Shown here: one piece after another, positions 32,433-42,165 of the stretch
Layout: every line of letters starts with the position of its first letter
How positions within the stretch are numbered: the first letter of the stretch is position 1
DNA from: Pontibacter korlensis
GTDB taxonomy: Bacteria > Bacteroidota > Bacteroidia > Cytophagales > Hymenobacteraceae
Reading direction: 5' to 3'
DNA length: 64,000 nt
Assembly: GCF_000973725.1 (NCBI RefSeq)
Contig: NZ_CP009621.1
Span: forward strand, 2,206,501 to 2,270,500
Program-made: the position numbers and the translations under genes
Notes under the pieces: model-generated
The model's database searches: none
Told to the model about the DNA's origin: nothing
Seen by the model: the letters and a program-made list of their open reading frames with translations, nothing else

Positions 32433-35120
32433 TCAATAAGTATAACCAGTGTTGCTTCGCTTGGTAAGTTTCAGGTCCTGCAGCAGTGCTGAACGTGCGT
32501 TAATAGTGAGGTTGTAACCTCGTAACTGTCCAAATGGTACCCAGCCAATGCTCATGTCCCAGCAGTGCAAGTCGCGGTAGATCTGCAAGTTTGCATAGGA
32601 GATGTTCTGGTTTGAAATGTCATAGGTAGCATTGTAAGTTACCTTCCACTTGTCTGTGATGTTAAGTGAACCGTCTAAGCCTACTGTCTGGATAAGGTTA
32701 TTTTGACCATTCAGGCCAAAGGTCCGGTTGTAGTTCATAGAGTAGTTCAGGTTCAGCGTCCACGGAATTTTAAAGTCCACGTACTGCGGCAGCAGTGGGT
32801 CAAAAGGTTCCCGCTCCAGCGACGGCAGGTTGTCAGGCGTGGTTGTCTCCGTTCTGAAGGCTTCCGGGTTCAGGCTGGCAGTCAGGTTCAGACCTGCGTT
32901 CGTTATTCTGCCGAGCTTTAGTTTTGTGATGTCAAAGTAGTACTCATCTATCGTTGTTCCATTGATGTCTCTCTCGTAAGGATCCACTGTGGAATTGAAG
33001 TTCATGTTAATAAACTTGAAGAGCTTTGTGTTCAGGGATATTCTAAATACGGAGAGCCTTAAAGAGTCGCGGGCAAAATCGTAGCCGGAAGAAATACGGA
33101 GGTTATCGATGATGCTGATCTTCTCCGATTTAGCCCCAGCTGTATCGCTTTTGGCCTTTACCTTCATCTCAATGCTGTTATCAATACTGAAGTTAAGCGC
33201 TGAACTGAGACCTGTTGCTGGTGCACCTGTTCTAAAACGGGCCAGGTCTTGGTAAAGAGCACGGTTTGTAGTAGGATCAGCTCCTGTAAGCGTACGTTGA
33301 TAAAAGCCGAAGCGCTCATCACCGAAGTCAGGGCGATAGTTGTAGCTGATGCTTGGCCTTACTAAGTGGCGTATGGCTTCTACCTTTTTACCTGGTTTGA
33401 AATTAACAGTACCATAAATTGTGGTGCTCAGGTTTGCTCCTGCACTGTACTGATACACACGCCCAAAGTTTGTCGTGTCTACGTCCACTCGTTGTGAGTC
33501 GGGGTCAAAGCGGTAGCTATATTTCTCATCCAGCCAAGTCTCATTGTAGTTAACACTAGGGCTGAAGTTGAAGAAACGCATAATCTTATAATTACCAAGG
33601 CCAATGCCAAAGGTATGTATCGCTGACTTCTGTCCATTCTCCCACAGGCGCTGCAGGTTGTTAAAGTTGATAGGAACTGTGTCGGCAGGGGCGGACTCCA
33701 GTACCGGAATATCAGAGCGCGTGCGTGCAGGCTGAACGTTGGAGACCGTGTTAGATGCTCTTACATTGTAAGTCAGGGTAAACTTCTCGTACCACTTGTT
33801 GGTAGCAGGCGCATCGGTTAACAGCTCCGACAGTGATACCTGCGACATGCTGAAGTTAAGGTCTGGTAGCACGAAATTCATAGTACCGGTCTGCGTACTT
33901 TGTCCCTGGCTGGCCTTTATCGTGTAGCTGAAAGGCGAGTTCGGTATCGTCTTTTGGTAAGAGATATGGGAGTTAAATGTAGGTGACAGGTACTGTGCTG
34001 AACCGTTATAGTTAACGCGTTGGTGTAGTTGACTACCAGCGTTTACACTGGCGCTAAAAGAGCCTCGACCTGGTTTGGTAACAGGGCTATGGTTCCAGTT
34101 AATCCAGAAAGTTTGCTGCGACGGCGGCAATTGGCTAAGCGCATTGTCTGTAGTTCTGGAGCTTTCTACATCCGCCTCGTCATTCTTAAAGTTGTCATAG
34201 GTAAAGCGGAAGTTACCTCTGTAGGAATAGCGCTTTACATAATCGGTGCTTGCCTCCACGTTCCAACCACCTAGAGAGTAGATATCTCCCGTCACGCGGG
34301 TACCCATGTAATCGTTCCAGGCAAAGTAGTAGCCACCGTTGTTCAGGAAGAAACCTCTTGAGTTTTCACCGTAACTAGGCACAATTACCCCAGAGGCCCG
34401 TTTGGTTTTAGGAGTAGGGAAAAGGCCAAAAAGGAAGCCCAGCGGTGTTGGAATATCACCGATAACCAAGTTAAATGGCCCCGCCATCACCTTATCGTTA
34501 GGGATAGCCTTTATCTTGCCGGCGCTAATGTAGAAGTGCGGGTGCTCCAGGTTACAGGTTGTATACTTGTTATGGAGGCCGTAGAATTCGTTGTTTTCGT
34601 TACGTTTTACCACCTCCGAGTGTATATAACCTTCGCCTTGCTGCGTTACTACTTCAGAAATGCGGCCTCGCCTTGTTTTGTAGTTGTAAGCAATACGCTT
34701 AGCGGCATAAGTTTCGGCACCTTGTGTAAAAACTGGTGTGCCTACCTCTTTGCCTGTTGAGTCGGGAAGGGTAGTGGCGGTAAGTGTATTGGTTTCGTAG
34801 TTGATTTGGATATATGCCGCCTCCAGGTTCATGTCGCCGTAGTTGATCTTGGCATCTCCGTAAAGATGCACCACTTTACGGTCGACCTCAAACTGCATGG
34901 AGTCTTTGGCAGAATATTTGATAGTGGTTGCGATGTCGCCTTTTGGAGCTGCAACGTTAAGCGAGTCCTGACCTACCACAACCGATGTATCTTGTGCTGC
35001 TACGGTGGGAGTGTCTTGTCGTACTACAGCGGGAGCAGGCACTCCCTGAGCATGAGCCGTCGGGGAGGAAAAAATGGCGAACTGCAACAGCAGTAAAAAA
35101 TTCAAAATGTAGTAGCGCAA
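32433..35120 (-). CDS. lptD: LptD-like LPS-assembly outer-membrane protein
   Basis: The 895-residue protein should insert lipopolysaccharide or lipooligosaccharide into the outer leaflet. It begins with a signal peptide ([20 protein letters not shown]), then a low-complexity linker with repeats of VxxQDT, then a beta-jellyroll OstA/LptA-like domain (about 65-190; [24 protein letters not shown]), then a long run of amphipathic strands forming the barrel, with the family marker [25 protein letters not shown] near 225-250. It ends in an aromatic residue (TGYTY), as outer-membrane barrels do. It diverges from the amidase-MCE pair. Only one Cys is obvious in the N-domain, so the disulfide rearrangement of E. 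coli LptD probably does not apply. Confidence 0.92.
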   Translation of the reverse strand: MRYYILNFLLLLQFAIFSSPTAHAQGVPAPAVVRQDTPTVAAQDTSVVVGQDSLNVAAPKGDIATTIKYSAKDSMQFEVDRKVVHLYGDAKINYGDMNLEAAYIQINYETNTLTATTLPDSTGKEVGTPVFTQGAETYAAKRIAYNYKTRRGRISEVVTQQGEGYIHSEVVKRNENNEFYGLHNKYTTCNLEHPHFYISAGKIKAIPNDKVMAGPFNLVIGDIPTPLGFLFGLFPTPKTKRASGVIVPSYGENSRGFFLNNGGYYFAWNDYMGTRVTGDIYSLGGWNVEASTDYVKRYSYRGNFRFTYDNFKNDEADVESSRTTDNALSQLPPSQQTFWINWNHSPVTKPGRGSFSASVNAGSQLHQRVNYNGSAQYLSPTFNSHISYQKTIPNSPFSYTIKASQGQSTQTGTMNFVLPDLNFSMSQVSLSELLTDAPATNKWYEKFTLTYNVRASNTVSNVQPARTRSDIPVLESAPADTVPINFNNLQRLWENGQKSAIHTFGIGLGNYKIMRFFNFSPSVNYNETWLDEKYSYRFDPDSQRVDVDTTNFGRVYQYSAGANLSTTIYGTVNFKPGKKVEAIRHLVRPSISYNYRPDFGDERFGFYQRTLTGADPTTNRALYQDLARFRTGAPATGLSSALNFSIDNSIEMKVKAKSDTAGAKSEKISIIDNLRISSGYDFARDSLRLSVFRISLNTKLFKFINMNFNSTVDPYERDINGTTIDEYYFDITKLKLGRITNAGLNLTASLNPEAFRTETTTPDNLPSLEREPFDPLLPQYVDFKIPWTLNLNYSMNYNRTFGLNGQNNLIQTVGLDGSLNITDKWKVTYNATYDISNQNISYANLQIYRDLHCWDMSIGWVPFGQLRGYNLTINARSALLQDLKLTKRSNTGYTY

Positions 35121-35157
35121 CTTCTTCAGAGTTCCCTAAAAGTTTACTTAATTTGTA

Positions 35158-35165
35158 CAAAGTTA
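35158..35165 (-). promoter_or_regulatory. Predicted -7 box for lptD
   Basis: TAACTTTG on the minus strand, 37 bases before the lptD start, in the 73-base gap shared with the divergent amidase gene. Confidence 0.5.
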
Positions 35166-35193
35166 TTGTTTTAGCTTTTAACTAACGAGCGTT

Positions 35194-35976
35194 GTGAAAA
35201 ATATTGTTACTGTTTCTGTTCTGGCTTTTGTTTTTTTACTCTGCTCCTCCAACACACTTGAATTTAAGAAAGAGTACAAGTTACGGACCGTGGTGATTGA
35301 TGCCGGCCACGGCGGGAAGGATGTGGGGTGTAATGGTAAGTTTTCTCATGAGGCAGATGTCGCCTTAAATATTGCCAAGCAGGTAGGCGGGCTCATAGAG
35401 AAAAACGTGCCTGGTGTTAAGGTTGTCTATACTCGCACAGAGGATAAATTTGTGGAGCTGATAGACCGTGCTGGCATAGCAAACAAAAATAACGCTGACC
35501 TCTTCATCTCAATTCACCTCAATTCTGGTCCGGCCACCGCATACGGTACCGAGACCTATACTATGGGACTGCACACCTCCAACGGTAACCTGGAGGTTGC
35601 CAAGCGCGAGAATTCAGTAATCCTGCACGAGGATAATTATGAGGCGAATTACAATGGCTTCGATCCAAACTCCCCGCAGAGCCACATTTTGTTTGCGCTG
35701 CACCAGAGCGCTTACCTAGACAACAGTCTTCGCTTTGCTGAAAAAGTAGAGCGTGAGTTCAGTACCAAAGCTGGCCGCAAGAGCCGTGGGGTAAAGCAGG
35801 CAGGTTTCCTCGTGCTATGGAAGTCTTACATGCCGAGTGTGCTTATTGAGTGCGGTTTTTTGACCAATCCTACCGAAGAAAAATTTCTTAACGATAAAAC
35901 CGGGCAATCGTATATTGCATCAGGTATATACAGGGCCTTCAAAGAGTATAAACAAGAGTTGGAGGCTATGAACTAA
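35194..35976 (+). CDS. N-acetylmuramoyl-L-alanine amidase (Amidase_3)
   Basis: A 260-residue zinc amidase that cuts the bond between MurNAc and the stem peptide, as in daughter-cell separation. Visible are the zinc ligands: His in VIDAGHGGKD (about residue 38), Glu in SHEADVALNIA (about 52), His in SIHLNSGP (about 109) and the catalytic Glu in VLIECGFLTNP (about 225). The N-terminus (VSVLAFVFLLCSSNT) is a signal peptide or lipoprotein-like anchor. The start is GTG at 35194. It is followed after 12 bases by the MCE gene. Confidence 0.93.
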   Translation: MKNIVTVSVLAFVFLLCSSNTLEFKKEYKLRTVVIDAGHGGKDVGCNGKFSHEADVALNIAKQVGGLIEKNVPGVKVVYTRTEDKFVELIDRAGIANKNNADLFISIHLNSGPATAYGTETYTMGLHTSNGNLEVAKRENSVILHEDNYEANYNGFDPNSPQSHILFALHQSAYLDNSLRFAEKVEREFSTKAGRKSRGVKQAGFLVLWKSYMPSVLIECGFLTNPTEEKFLNDKTGQSYIASGIYRAFKEYKQELEAMN

Positions 35977-35988
35977 GCATACTCCTAC

Positions 35989-37083
35989 GTGAAGATATCT
36001 AAGGAAACCAAAGTTGCTCTACTCGGCATTGTAGCGCTAGTCATACTCTATTTCGGATTCATGTTCCTGAAAGGGTCGGATCTTTTCTCCGATTCGCGCA
36101 AATACTATGTCGTTTATGAAAATGTAGATGGCCTTGCTGTTTCCAACCCCGTAATCTTAAATGGTGTGCAGGTGGGTACCGTGCAGAACCTGCGGCTCAT
36201 GACCGAGAATAAGAACAGGATACAGGTAGAGCTAGAGGTGCTGGAAGACTTATCTGTAGGTGACTCTACAATAGCGGCACTTGGTAACTCGGACCTGCTA
36301 GGCAGCAAAGCTATTACCCTCTATCTCGGAAACAGCACCAAAATGTACAATGGTGGTGAAACGCTCATCCCGTTCATGCAAAGCAGCATCACCGAGATGA
36401 TTTCTACCAAAACGGTGCCTATCATTGATAAAGTAGATACTACGCTTGCGCGTGTTAACCGCCTATTAGATTCGGAAACACAAGGAAGTTTTCATGATAT
36501 ACTGGAAAACACGAAGGCCACTACTGCAGCTGTAAACGAAATTCTGCGATCAAACCAGGAGAACATACAGGCTATAACGCAGAATGTTAACGAACTAACG
36601 AGTTCTCTCCGCCAGACCCAGCGGCACATAAACCGCCTTGCCATGAACATGGCTGAAATAACCGATACTTTGAAGCAGGCTGAAATTACAAAGCTGGTGC
36701 GCAACGCCAACGATGCCGTGATGGAGCTAGAGTCGGTAGCTACAAAGCTTAACTCTAACCAGGGTTCTATTGGTAAGCTGATGAACGACGAGCAGTTGTA
36801 CGAGAACCTGAACCGTTCTTCCGTGGCACTAGACCTGTTGCTGCGCGACATTCAAGCGTACCCAAAACGCTATGTGAGCTTTTCTGTGTTTGGTCGCAAA
36901 GACAAGTATAAAGTAGACGAAACGGGTCGTGTTATCACCCTTGAGGAGGTGAAGGAGCTGCAAGATCAGTATCCGGGCGATTTCCGCACAGTGCCGGATA
37001 CCGTTTATGTGCCTGTGCGAAAAACAGTGGAGGGCGCCTCTGCACAGCCAGCGCAAAAGGACAGCGTAAAAACTAACCGATAG
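35989..37083 (+). CDS. MlaD/MCE-family lipid-transport protein
   Basis: The 364-residue protein has one N-terminal membrane helix (about 8-26, VALLGIVALVILYFGFMFL), an MCE domain (about 38-115; YYVVYENVDGLAVSNPVILNGVQVG) and a long helical, coiled-coil-prone tail. MCE proteins form hexameric rings that shuttle phospholipids across the periplasm together with an ABC transporter. No MlaE/MlaF genes are beside it. The start is GTG at 35989. A terminator follows the gene. Confidence 0.92.
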   Translation: MKISKETKVALLGIVALVILYFGFMFLKGSDLFSDSRKYYVVYENVDGLAVSNPVILNGVQVGTVQNLRLMTENKNRIQVELEVLEDLSVGDSTIAALGNSDLLGSKAITLYLGNSTKMYNGGETLIPFMQSSITEMISTKTVPIIDKVDTTLARVNRLLDSETQGSFHDILENTKATTAAVNEILRSNQENIQAITQNVNELTSSLRQTQRHINRLAMNMAEITDTLKQAEITKLVRNANDAVMELESVATKLNSNQGSIGKLMNDEQLYENLNRSSVALDLLLRDIQAYPKRYVSFSVFGRKDKYKVDETGRVITLEEVKELQDQYPGDFRTVPDTVYVPVRKTVEGASAQPAQKDSVKTNR

Positions 37084-37110
37084 GTATTTGATGTAAAGTG
37101 ATACATATGT

Positions 37111-37136
37111 AAAATCCGCTCTTCCAAGCGGATTTT
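37111..37136 (+). terminator. Terminator after the MCE gene
   Basis: A perfect 10-bp stem (37111-37120 with 37127-37136) with a 6-base loop and T-rich tail. Confidence 0.78.
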
Positions 37137-37177
37137 CGCGTTTTATACTCTCACCCTAAAAACTAATCTAACCCTTC

Positions 37178-38806
37178 ATGGATCTTGAATTCAACAAAAA
37201 CGAAGACGCACTAAAACAGCAGATTTTCCAGCTGAAGAACAAACTGAAGAAAGTATACCTCGGTGGCGGCGAAAAGCGCATCGAGAAAGAGCATCAAAGA
37301 GGCAAAATGACAGCCCGAGAGCGTATTGATTATCTTTTGGATGAAGGCACTGAGTTTCTGGAAGTAGGTGCTTTTGCCGGAGAAGGTATGTACGAGGAAG
37401 TAGGGGGCTGCCCAAGCGGTGGCGTGGTGACAGGTATTGGTTACATAAAAGGTCGCCAATGTGTAGTGGTTGCCAACGATGCCACTGTAAAGGCAGGAGC
37501 CTGGTTCCCGATTACTGCCAAAAAGAACCTGCGCGCTCAGGAGATTTCCATAGAGAACAAATTGCCCATTGTTTACCTGGTAGACAGTGCAGGAGTATTC
37601 CTACCTATGCAGGATGAGATTTTCCCGGACAAGGAGCACTTTGGCCGTATGTTCCGCAACAACGCAGTAATGAGCTCTATGGGCATTGTACAGATTGCTG
37701 CCATTATGGGTAGTTGCGTGGCTGGTGGTGCTTACCTGCCAATTATGAGCGATGAAGCACTAATTGTAGAAGGAACAGGATCTGTGTTCCTGGCAGGCTC
37801 TTACCTGGTAAAGTCTGCCATTGGGGAGAGCATTGATAATGAGACTTTGGGCGGCGCTACTACACATTCAGAGATCTCTGGTGTTACCGATTATAAATGC
37901 AAAGATGATAAAGAGGCGCTGGACCACATCCGTAACATCTTCGACAAGATGGGTGACAAGCCAAAAGCAGGCTTTAACCGCGCAGCGGCGGCGGCTCCTA
38001 AACTAGATGAAAAAGAGATCTATGGCTTGTTGCCAGCCGACCGGGTAAAGCCATACGATATGATGGATATAATCCTGCGCCTGGTGGATAATTCAGAATT
38101 TGAGCCATACAAAGACCTGTATGGGCAGACGCTAATCTGTGGTCTTGCCCGCATAAATGGCTGGGCAGTGGGTATTGTGGCAAACCAGCGCAAAATCATG
38201 AAGAGCAAGAAAGGCGAAATGCAGATGGGTGGCGTAATTTACTCCGACTCAGCAGACAAGGCCGCTCGCTTTATCATGAACTGCAACCAGAAGAAGATTC
38301 CACTGGTATTTCTACAGGACGTGTCTGGTTTTATGGTGGGCAGCAAGGCTGAGCATGGCGGCATTATTAAAGACGGTGCCAAAATGGTGAATGCCATGTC
38401 TAACTCAGTAGTGCCGAAGTTTACGATACTTATAGGCAATAGCTACGGTGCCGGTAATTACGCCATGTGCGGTAAAGCTTACGACCCGCGCCTCATCTAC
38501 TCATGGCCAACAGCGCAGCTAGCAGTGATGAGTGGTGCTGCGGCTGCTAAAACGTTGCTGCAAATTCAGGTATCATCGTTAAAGGCAAAAGGCGAGGAGA
38601 TTACTCCTGAGGCAGAGCAGGAGCTGCTGGAGCGCATCACGAACAAGTATAACGAAGAACTTTCCCCGTACTATGCAGCAGCGCGCCTGTGGATAGATGG
38701 TATTATCGATCCGCTGGAAACGCGAAAGGTGATCTCTATGGGTATAGAGGCTGCTAACCATGCGCCAATCGAGAAGCCTTACAATGTGGGTGTAATCCAA
38801 ACATGA
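37178..38806 (+). CDS. Acyl-CoA carboxylase carboxyltransferase (beta) subunit
   Basis: The 542-residue crotonase-fold carboxyltransferase moves CO2 from biotin to an acyl-CoA. Its two halves are visible: the N-half with KMTARERIDYLLDEG (about 44-58) and VDSAGVFLPMQDEIFPDKEHFGR (about 128-150), and the C-half with FLQDVSGFMVGSKAEHGGI (about 371-389) and SYGAGNYAMCGKAYDPR. The wording of the acyl-CoA pocket is nearest to methylcrotonyl-CoA carboxylase beta (leucine breakdown), though propionyl-CoA cannot be excluded. The biotin-carrying alpha subunit is not in the window. It stands as its own unit. Confidence 0.93.
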   Translation: MDLEFNKNEDALKQQIFQLKNKLKKVYLGGGEKRIEKEHQRGKMTARERIDYLLDEGTEFLEVGAFAGEGMYEEVGGCPSGGVVTGIGYIKGRQCVVVANDATVKAGAWFPITAKKNLRAQEISIENKLPIVYLVDSAGVFLPMQDEIFPDKEHFGRMFRNNAVMSSMGIVQIAAIMGSCVAGGAYLPIMSDEALIVEGTGSVFLAGSYLVKSAIGESIDNETLGGATTHSEISGVTDYKCKDDKEALDHIRNIFDKMGDKPKAGFNRAAAAAPKLDEKEIYGLLPADRVKPYDMMDIILRLVDNSEFEPYKDLYGQTLICGLARINGWAVGIVANQRKIMKSKKGEMQMGGVIYSDSADKAARFIMNCNQKKIPLVFLQDVSGFMVGSKAEHGGIIKDGAKMVNAMSNSVVPKFTILIGNSYGAGNYAMCGKAYDPRLIYSWPTAQLAVMSGAAAAKTLLQIQVSSLKAKGEEITPEAEQELLERITNKYNEELSPYYAAARLWIDGIIDPLETRKVISMGIEAANHAPIEKPYNVGVIQT

Positions 38807-38882
38807 TCAAGTTAAACCAGAAATAAGGAATCATAAGTTGGAAGTGGAGTGTTATCTACTTATATCATATAAAGAGTTGTAA

Positions 38883-38913
38883 ATTGTACTCACAATTCTG
38901 TTATATAAGTTTG
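38883..38913 (+). promoter_or_regulatory. Predicted promoter of the SirB1-type gene
   Basis: ATTG, 19 bases, TAAGTTTG. The inverted repeat AATTGT-actc-ACAATT at 38882-38897 overlaps the -33 box and spacer and may be an operator. Confidence 0.6.
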
Positions 38914-38940
38914 AGTATTTAATTATCGGAGAAGAATAGA

Positions 38941-39789
38941 GTGACAAAGGGAGAAATTAAGGCGTTGATTTCGCTGCTTGATGACAGCGATAACGAAGTG
39001 GCGTCGTATGTGGAGAAGCAGATTGCTTATTTAGGTGAAGGAATCATCCCTTTTTTGGAAGAGGAGTGGGAGGAAACCCTGAACGCTGATCTGCAGAAGA
39101 AGATAGAAGACCTGATTCACAACTTACAGTTCGACGGCCTTACGAAGCGCTTGCAGGAGTGGAAAAGAAGCGGTGCTGAAAACCTGCTGGAGGGTATGTA
39201 CCTAGTAAATTCTTACCTGTATCCAGACGTTGATTTTGCCACCATCTCTAAATCAATGGACCAGCTATACTTCGATGCCTGGACGCATATGAAAGATGAG
39301 ATGCACCCTTACGACCAGGTAAAGTCTTTGAACAATGTGCTTTTCCGGGAGAAGCGTTTTTCGGCTAACACCAAGAACTTCCACTCGCCGGCAAACTCAA
39401 TGCTGCACCTGGTGCTGGAGAGCAAGAGAGGCAACCCACTTACCCTGTGCGTTATCTACATGACGCTGGCGCAGCGCCTGGATATGCCTGTATACGGAGT
39501 AAACCTGCCGAACCTGTTTATACTTACCTATAAGCTGGATGGCATGCAGTTTTACATTAACGTGTACAACAAAGGCCTTATCCTGAGCAAAGCCGATATA
39601 GATAATTACATTCTGCAGCTTAACCTGAACCCGGTTGATATCTTCTATGAGCCTTGCTCTAATCTGGATATCATCAAGCGTGCCCTTCGCAACCTGGCTT
39701 TTTCTTTCGAGAAGATGAACGACTTAGATAAGGCTACAGAAGTAACCAAACTTCTGGATTCGGTTACAGATGAAGATACAGCTGCATAG
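38941..39789 (+). CDS. SirB1-family (transglutaminase-like fold) protein
   Basis: The 282-residue soluble protein fits the SirB1 / transglutaminase-like group: SANTKNFHSPANSMLHLVLESKRGNPLTLCVIYMTLAQRLDMPVYGVNLP spans about residues 141-190, with the NFxxPxNSxLxxVLxxxxGxPxxL pattern. The N-terminal 80 residues are helical with HEAT-like character (SYVEKQIAYLGEGIIPFLEEEWE), and the C-terminal part resembles TPR (RALRNLAFSFEKMNDLDKATEV). The biochemical function of SirB1-like proteins is not known. The start is GTG at 38941. Confidence 0.9.
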   Translation: MTKGEIKALISLLDDSDNEVASYVEKQIAYLGEGIIPFLEEEWEETLNADLQKKIEDLIHNLQFDGLTKRLQEWKRSGAENLLEGMYLVNSYLYPDVDFATISKSMDQLYFDAWTHMKDEMHPYDQVKSLNNVLFREKRFSANTKNFHSPANSMLHLVLESKRGNPLTLCVIYMTLAQRLDMPVYGVNLPNLFILTYKLDGMQFYINVYNKGLILSKADIDNYILQLNLNPVDIFYEPCSNLDIIKRALRNLAFSFEKMNDLDKATEVTKLLDSVTDEDTAA

Positions 39790-39805
39790 ACAGCTACCTG
39801 AATAC

Positions 39806-39842
39806 TAAAAAGGCGCTATGGGTATTTCCGTAGCGCCTTTTT
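39806..39842 (+). terminator. Terminator of the SirB1-type gene
   Basis: A 12-bp GC-rich stem (AAAAAGGCGCTA with its complement) plus a T run; imperfect pairing extends it toward the loop. Confidence 0.82.
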
Positions 39843-39889
39843 GTTTTAATCAAGTATATAGGCAGAGCTGCTATCTCATAGGGTGCAGC

Positions 39890-40471
39890 TTAATACTTCT
39901 TAATCAGACAGCCTGTAGCGCGCTTATCATTAGTTGATACAGGGCGGTTAGCCAACGTTTCGTCGATTACCGTGCGTAGGTAATGGTTCTTAACTCCGCT
40001 CTCCACTTGAGGGTTATCATCTATGGCTCCTTTATACTTTAGCACAAACTCTCCATTGTTGTTGTGCAGTACAAACACCTCAGGCGTTTTGGTGGCTCCA
40101 AACTGGCGGCTCACTTTCTGCCCTTCGTCAGCCAGGTAAGGGCTGTACTGTCTGGAAGCCATGTCCTTCAGTGTTTCACCTGCATCGGCTGCGCCAGGAT
40201 TAATGAATACAAACTGAGCTCCTTTAGCGCTATAATTGCTGGCAAGCGTTACCAAGCGGTTCTCATACAGTTTAGCATAAGGACACTGGTTATTAGTGAA
40301 CACCAGTACCACAGTTTTGGCGTTAGCAAAATCGCTTAGCGACACGCTCTGGTTGTTGGTGCCCTGCAGCGTAAAATCAGCGACTTTGTCTCCAACCTGA
40401 TAACCGCCAGATTGGGCAAATACGCCTACTGAAATCAGAAGGGCTGTAGCAAGGGAGAATAACTGTTTCAT
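39890..40471 (-). CDS. Secreted redoxin (peroxiredoxin-like)
   Basis: The 193-residue protein has a signal peptide (LFSLATALLISVGVFAQ) and a thioredoxin-like domain of the AhpC/TSA type: VGDKVADFTLQGTN (26-39), NNQCPYAKLYENR (60-72, single active-site Cys63), ATKTPEVFVLHNNNGEF and KGAIDDNP. It ends TGCLIKKY; a conserved C-terminal Cys of this kind occurs across the subgroup and may act as the resolving Cys in place of a CxxC pair. It follows the phosphopantetheinyl transferase gene by 12 bases. Confidence 0.9.
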   Translation of the reverse strand: MKQLFSLATALLISVGVFAQSGGYQVGDKVADFTLQGTNNQSVSLSDFANAKTVVLVFTNNQCPYAKLYENRLVTLASNYSAKGAQFVFINPGAADAGETLKDMASRQYSPYLADEGQKVSRQFGATKTPEVFVLHNNNGEFVLKYKGAIDDNPQVESGVKNHYLRTVIDETLANRPVSTNDKRATGCLIKKY

Positions 40472-40483
40472 GTCTTATAGTGT

Positions 40484-41134
40484 TTAGGTTGCGGGATCGG
40501 AAAGTCTGTCTATGCAGTAAGTTAACACGTGGCCGTGCAGGACTTCGAAAGTAACACGATACAATTTAGAAAAATTTTCGGTTTTTACCTGCCCCTCCAG
40601 TTGATTAGGTGCTTCAGCAGGACCTACCACTATGTTTTCTTTAAATATCAGCTTCTTACGGCTGTATAGTTTGTACAGTGTTTCTTTAGCGCTCCAGTAT
40701 AAGCAGGTATTTTGCTCATTTGCTAACGTATGGGTTTTCTCCTGATCGTTCAAAAACTTATCCTGAACCCGCAGTGCCTTCTCTGATACTTGTTCAATAT
40801 CTATGCCAACCTCATGCTTTTTGGAAAGTATAACAGCGGCCAGCTCCGGGGAGTGTGAGATGGAAACATGAAAGCGGGAGTCTGTGAAGTATGGCTTCCC
40901 ATACTGGTTGCGTAGCAGTTGTACGGGAACAGAAGTAAACCCTTGCAGCACCTGGTATACCAACACCCGGCTCGCCAGCCATTCGCGCTGCCGCCTAGGG
41001 TGCGTCTGCGCCAGCCGCTCCTCTACCGAAACATAAGAAGGCAGTAGCTGGCGTAGCTCCTCCTGCTCTTCAGCCAGCTTCCAAAGGCCTATTTTAGTGT
41101 GTTCATCCAACGATTTAATGTGCAGCAAAGGCAT
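40484..41134 (-). CDS. 4'-phosphopantetheinyl transferase superfamily protein
   Basis: It attaches the phosphopantetheine arm of CoA to carrier proteins. The Sfp-type motifs are visible in the 216-residue chain: RQREWLASRVL near 48-58, SISHSPELAAVIL near 91-103, GIDIEQVSEKALRV near 110-123 (Mg-binding Asp/Glu) and WSAKETLYKLYSRK near 147-160. No polyketide or peptide synthetase genes are near, so the target could be the fatty-acid carrier or a distant cluster. It leads a two-gene transcript with the redoxin gene. Confidence 0.9.
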   Translation of the reverse strand: MPLLHIKSLDEHTKIGLWKLAEEQEELRQLLPSYVSVEERLAQTHPRRQREWLASRVLVYQVLQGFTSVPVQLLRNQYGKPYFTDSRFHVSISHSPELAAVILSKKHEVGIDIEQVSEKALRVQDKFLNDQEKTHTLANEQNTCLYWSAKETLYKLYSRKKLIFKENIVVGPAEAPNQLEGQVKTENFSKLYRVTFEVLHGHVLTYCIDRLSDPAT

Positions 41135-41241
41135 AAGTAATATGGTATGGGTTCAGCGTTTTTAAAGTATAGGCACGGCTGGTTAAACGCATTTGTTGTA
41201 AATTTAGGCTAAAATCATAAAACACCAGAGTATAAGGCAGC

Positions 41242-42162
41242 ATGGCAAGTAAGGTACAAGTAGAGAAAGTGGCCACATTAACCGGCCACCGCGATTGTGT
41301 GTATGCACTGGAGCCAGCAGCAGAGGAACACCTTTTCTTTTCTGCCGCCGGAGATGGCATGGTTGTTACCTGGAATCTGCAGGAGCCGGAAAATGGAGAG
41401 CTAGTGGCGCGTGTGAGCACTTCTGTTTATGCTCTTTGTTACCTACCTCAGCGTCATTTGTTGCTCATCGGACAAAATCAGGAGGGCGTGCAGGTGATTG
41501 ACCTGGAAAGCAAGCAGATTCTTAAATCGGTGCCACTGCCTAAAGTGGCTATTTTTGATATTGTGCACGCTGCCGGAGCAGGTAAAATTTTTGTGGCGAT
41601 GGGTAATGGTGCTATTGCAGTGCTGGACGGCGATAGCTTTGAGTTGAGTACGTTCATCCGCAAGTCGGACAAGAGTGTACGCAGCCTGGCTTATAACCAG
41701 CACACCAATGAGTTGGCAGTAGGCTACAGCGATCATAAAATACGAGTTTTTGATGCCAACACTCTTGAGCTAAAGCATGAGCTGGTATCACATACAAACT
41801 CCGTTTTTACAGTGGCATACTCACCAGATGGGGAGCTGTTGCTCAGCGGTGGCCGTGATGCTCATTTGCGCGTTTGGGAGGTGGATAATAATTATAAAGA
41901 GCGGGGGTACCTGATAGCGCACATGTATACCATCAACCACATAACTTACAGCCCGAATGGTGATCATTTTGCCACCTGTAGTATGGATAAATCCATAAAA
42001 GTGTGGGATGCGAAAACATTTAAGTTGCTGAAAGTGATCGATAAAGTACGAAATGCCAGCCACGGCACCTCGGTAAATAAATTATTTTGGTCGGCTCATC
42101 AGAATCAGTTAGTTTCGTGTAGCGATGACCGCACCATTTCGGTTTGGGATATAAATTTTTGA
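41242..42162 (+). CDS. WD40-repeat protein
   Basis: The 306-residue cytoplasmic protein (no signal peptide) consists of about seven WD40 blades, for example LTGHRDCVYALEP (13-25), SHTNSVFTVAYSPDGELLLSGGRDAHLRVW near 180-210, and ATCSMDKSIKVWDAKTF near 246-262, ending in DDRTISVWDINF. Such propellers are scaffolds for protein contacts. It is the first gene of a tight three-gene unit: 3 bases separate its stop from the DivIVA-domain gene, which in turn is 4 bases from folB. Confidence 0.92.
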   Translation: MASKVQVEKVATLTGHRDCVYALEPAAEEHLFFSAAGDGMVVTWNLQEPENGELVARVSTSVYALCYLPQRHLLLIGQNQEGVQVIDLESKQILKSVPLPKVAIFDIVHAAGAGKIFVAMGNGAIAVLDGDSFELSTFIRKSDKSVRSLAYNQHTNELAVGYSDHKIRVFDANTLELKHELVSHTNSVFTVAYSPDGELLLSGGRDAHLRVWEVDNNYKERGYLIAHMYTINHITYSPNGDHFATCSMDKSIKVWDAKTFKLLKVIDKVRNASHGTSVNKLFWSAHQNQLVSCSDDRTISVWDINF

Positions 42163-42165
42163 GTT

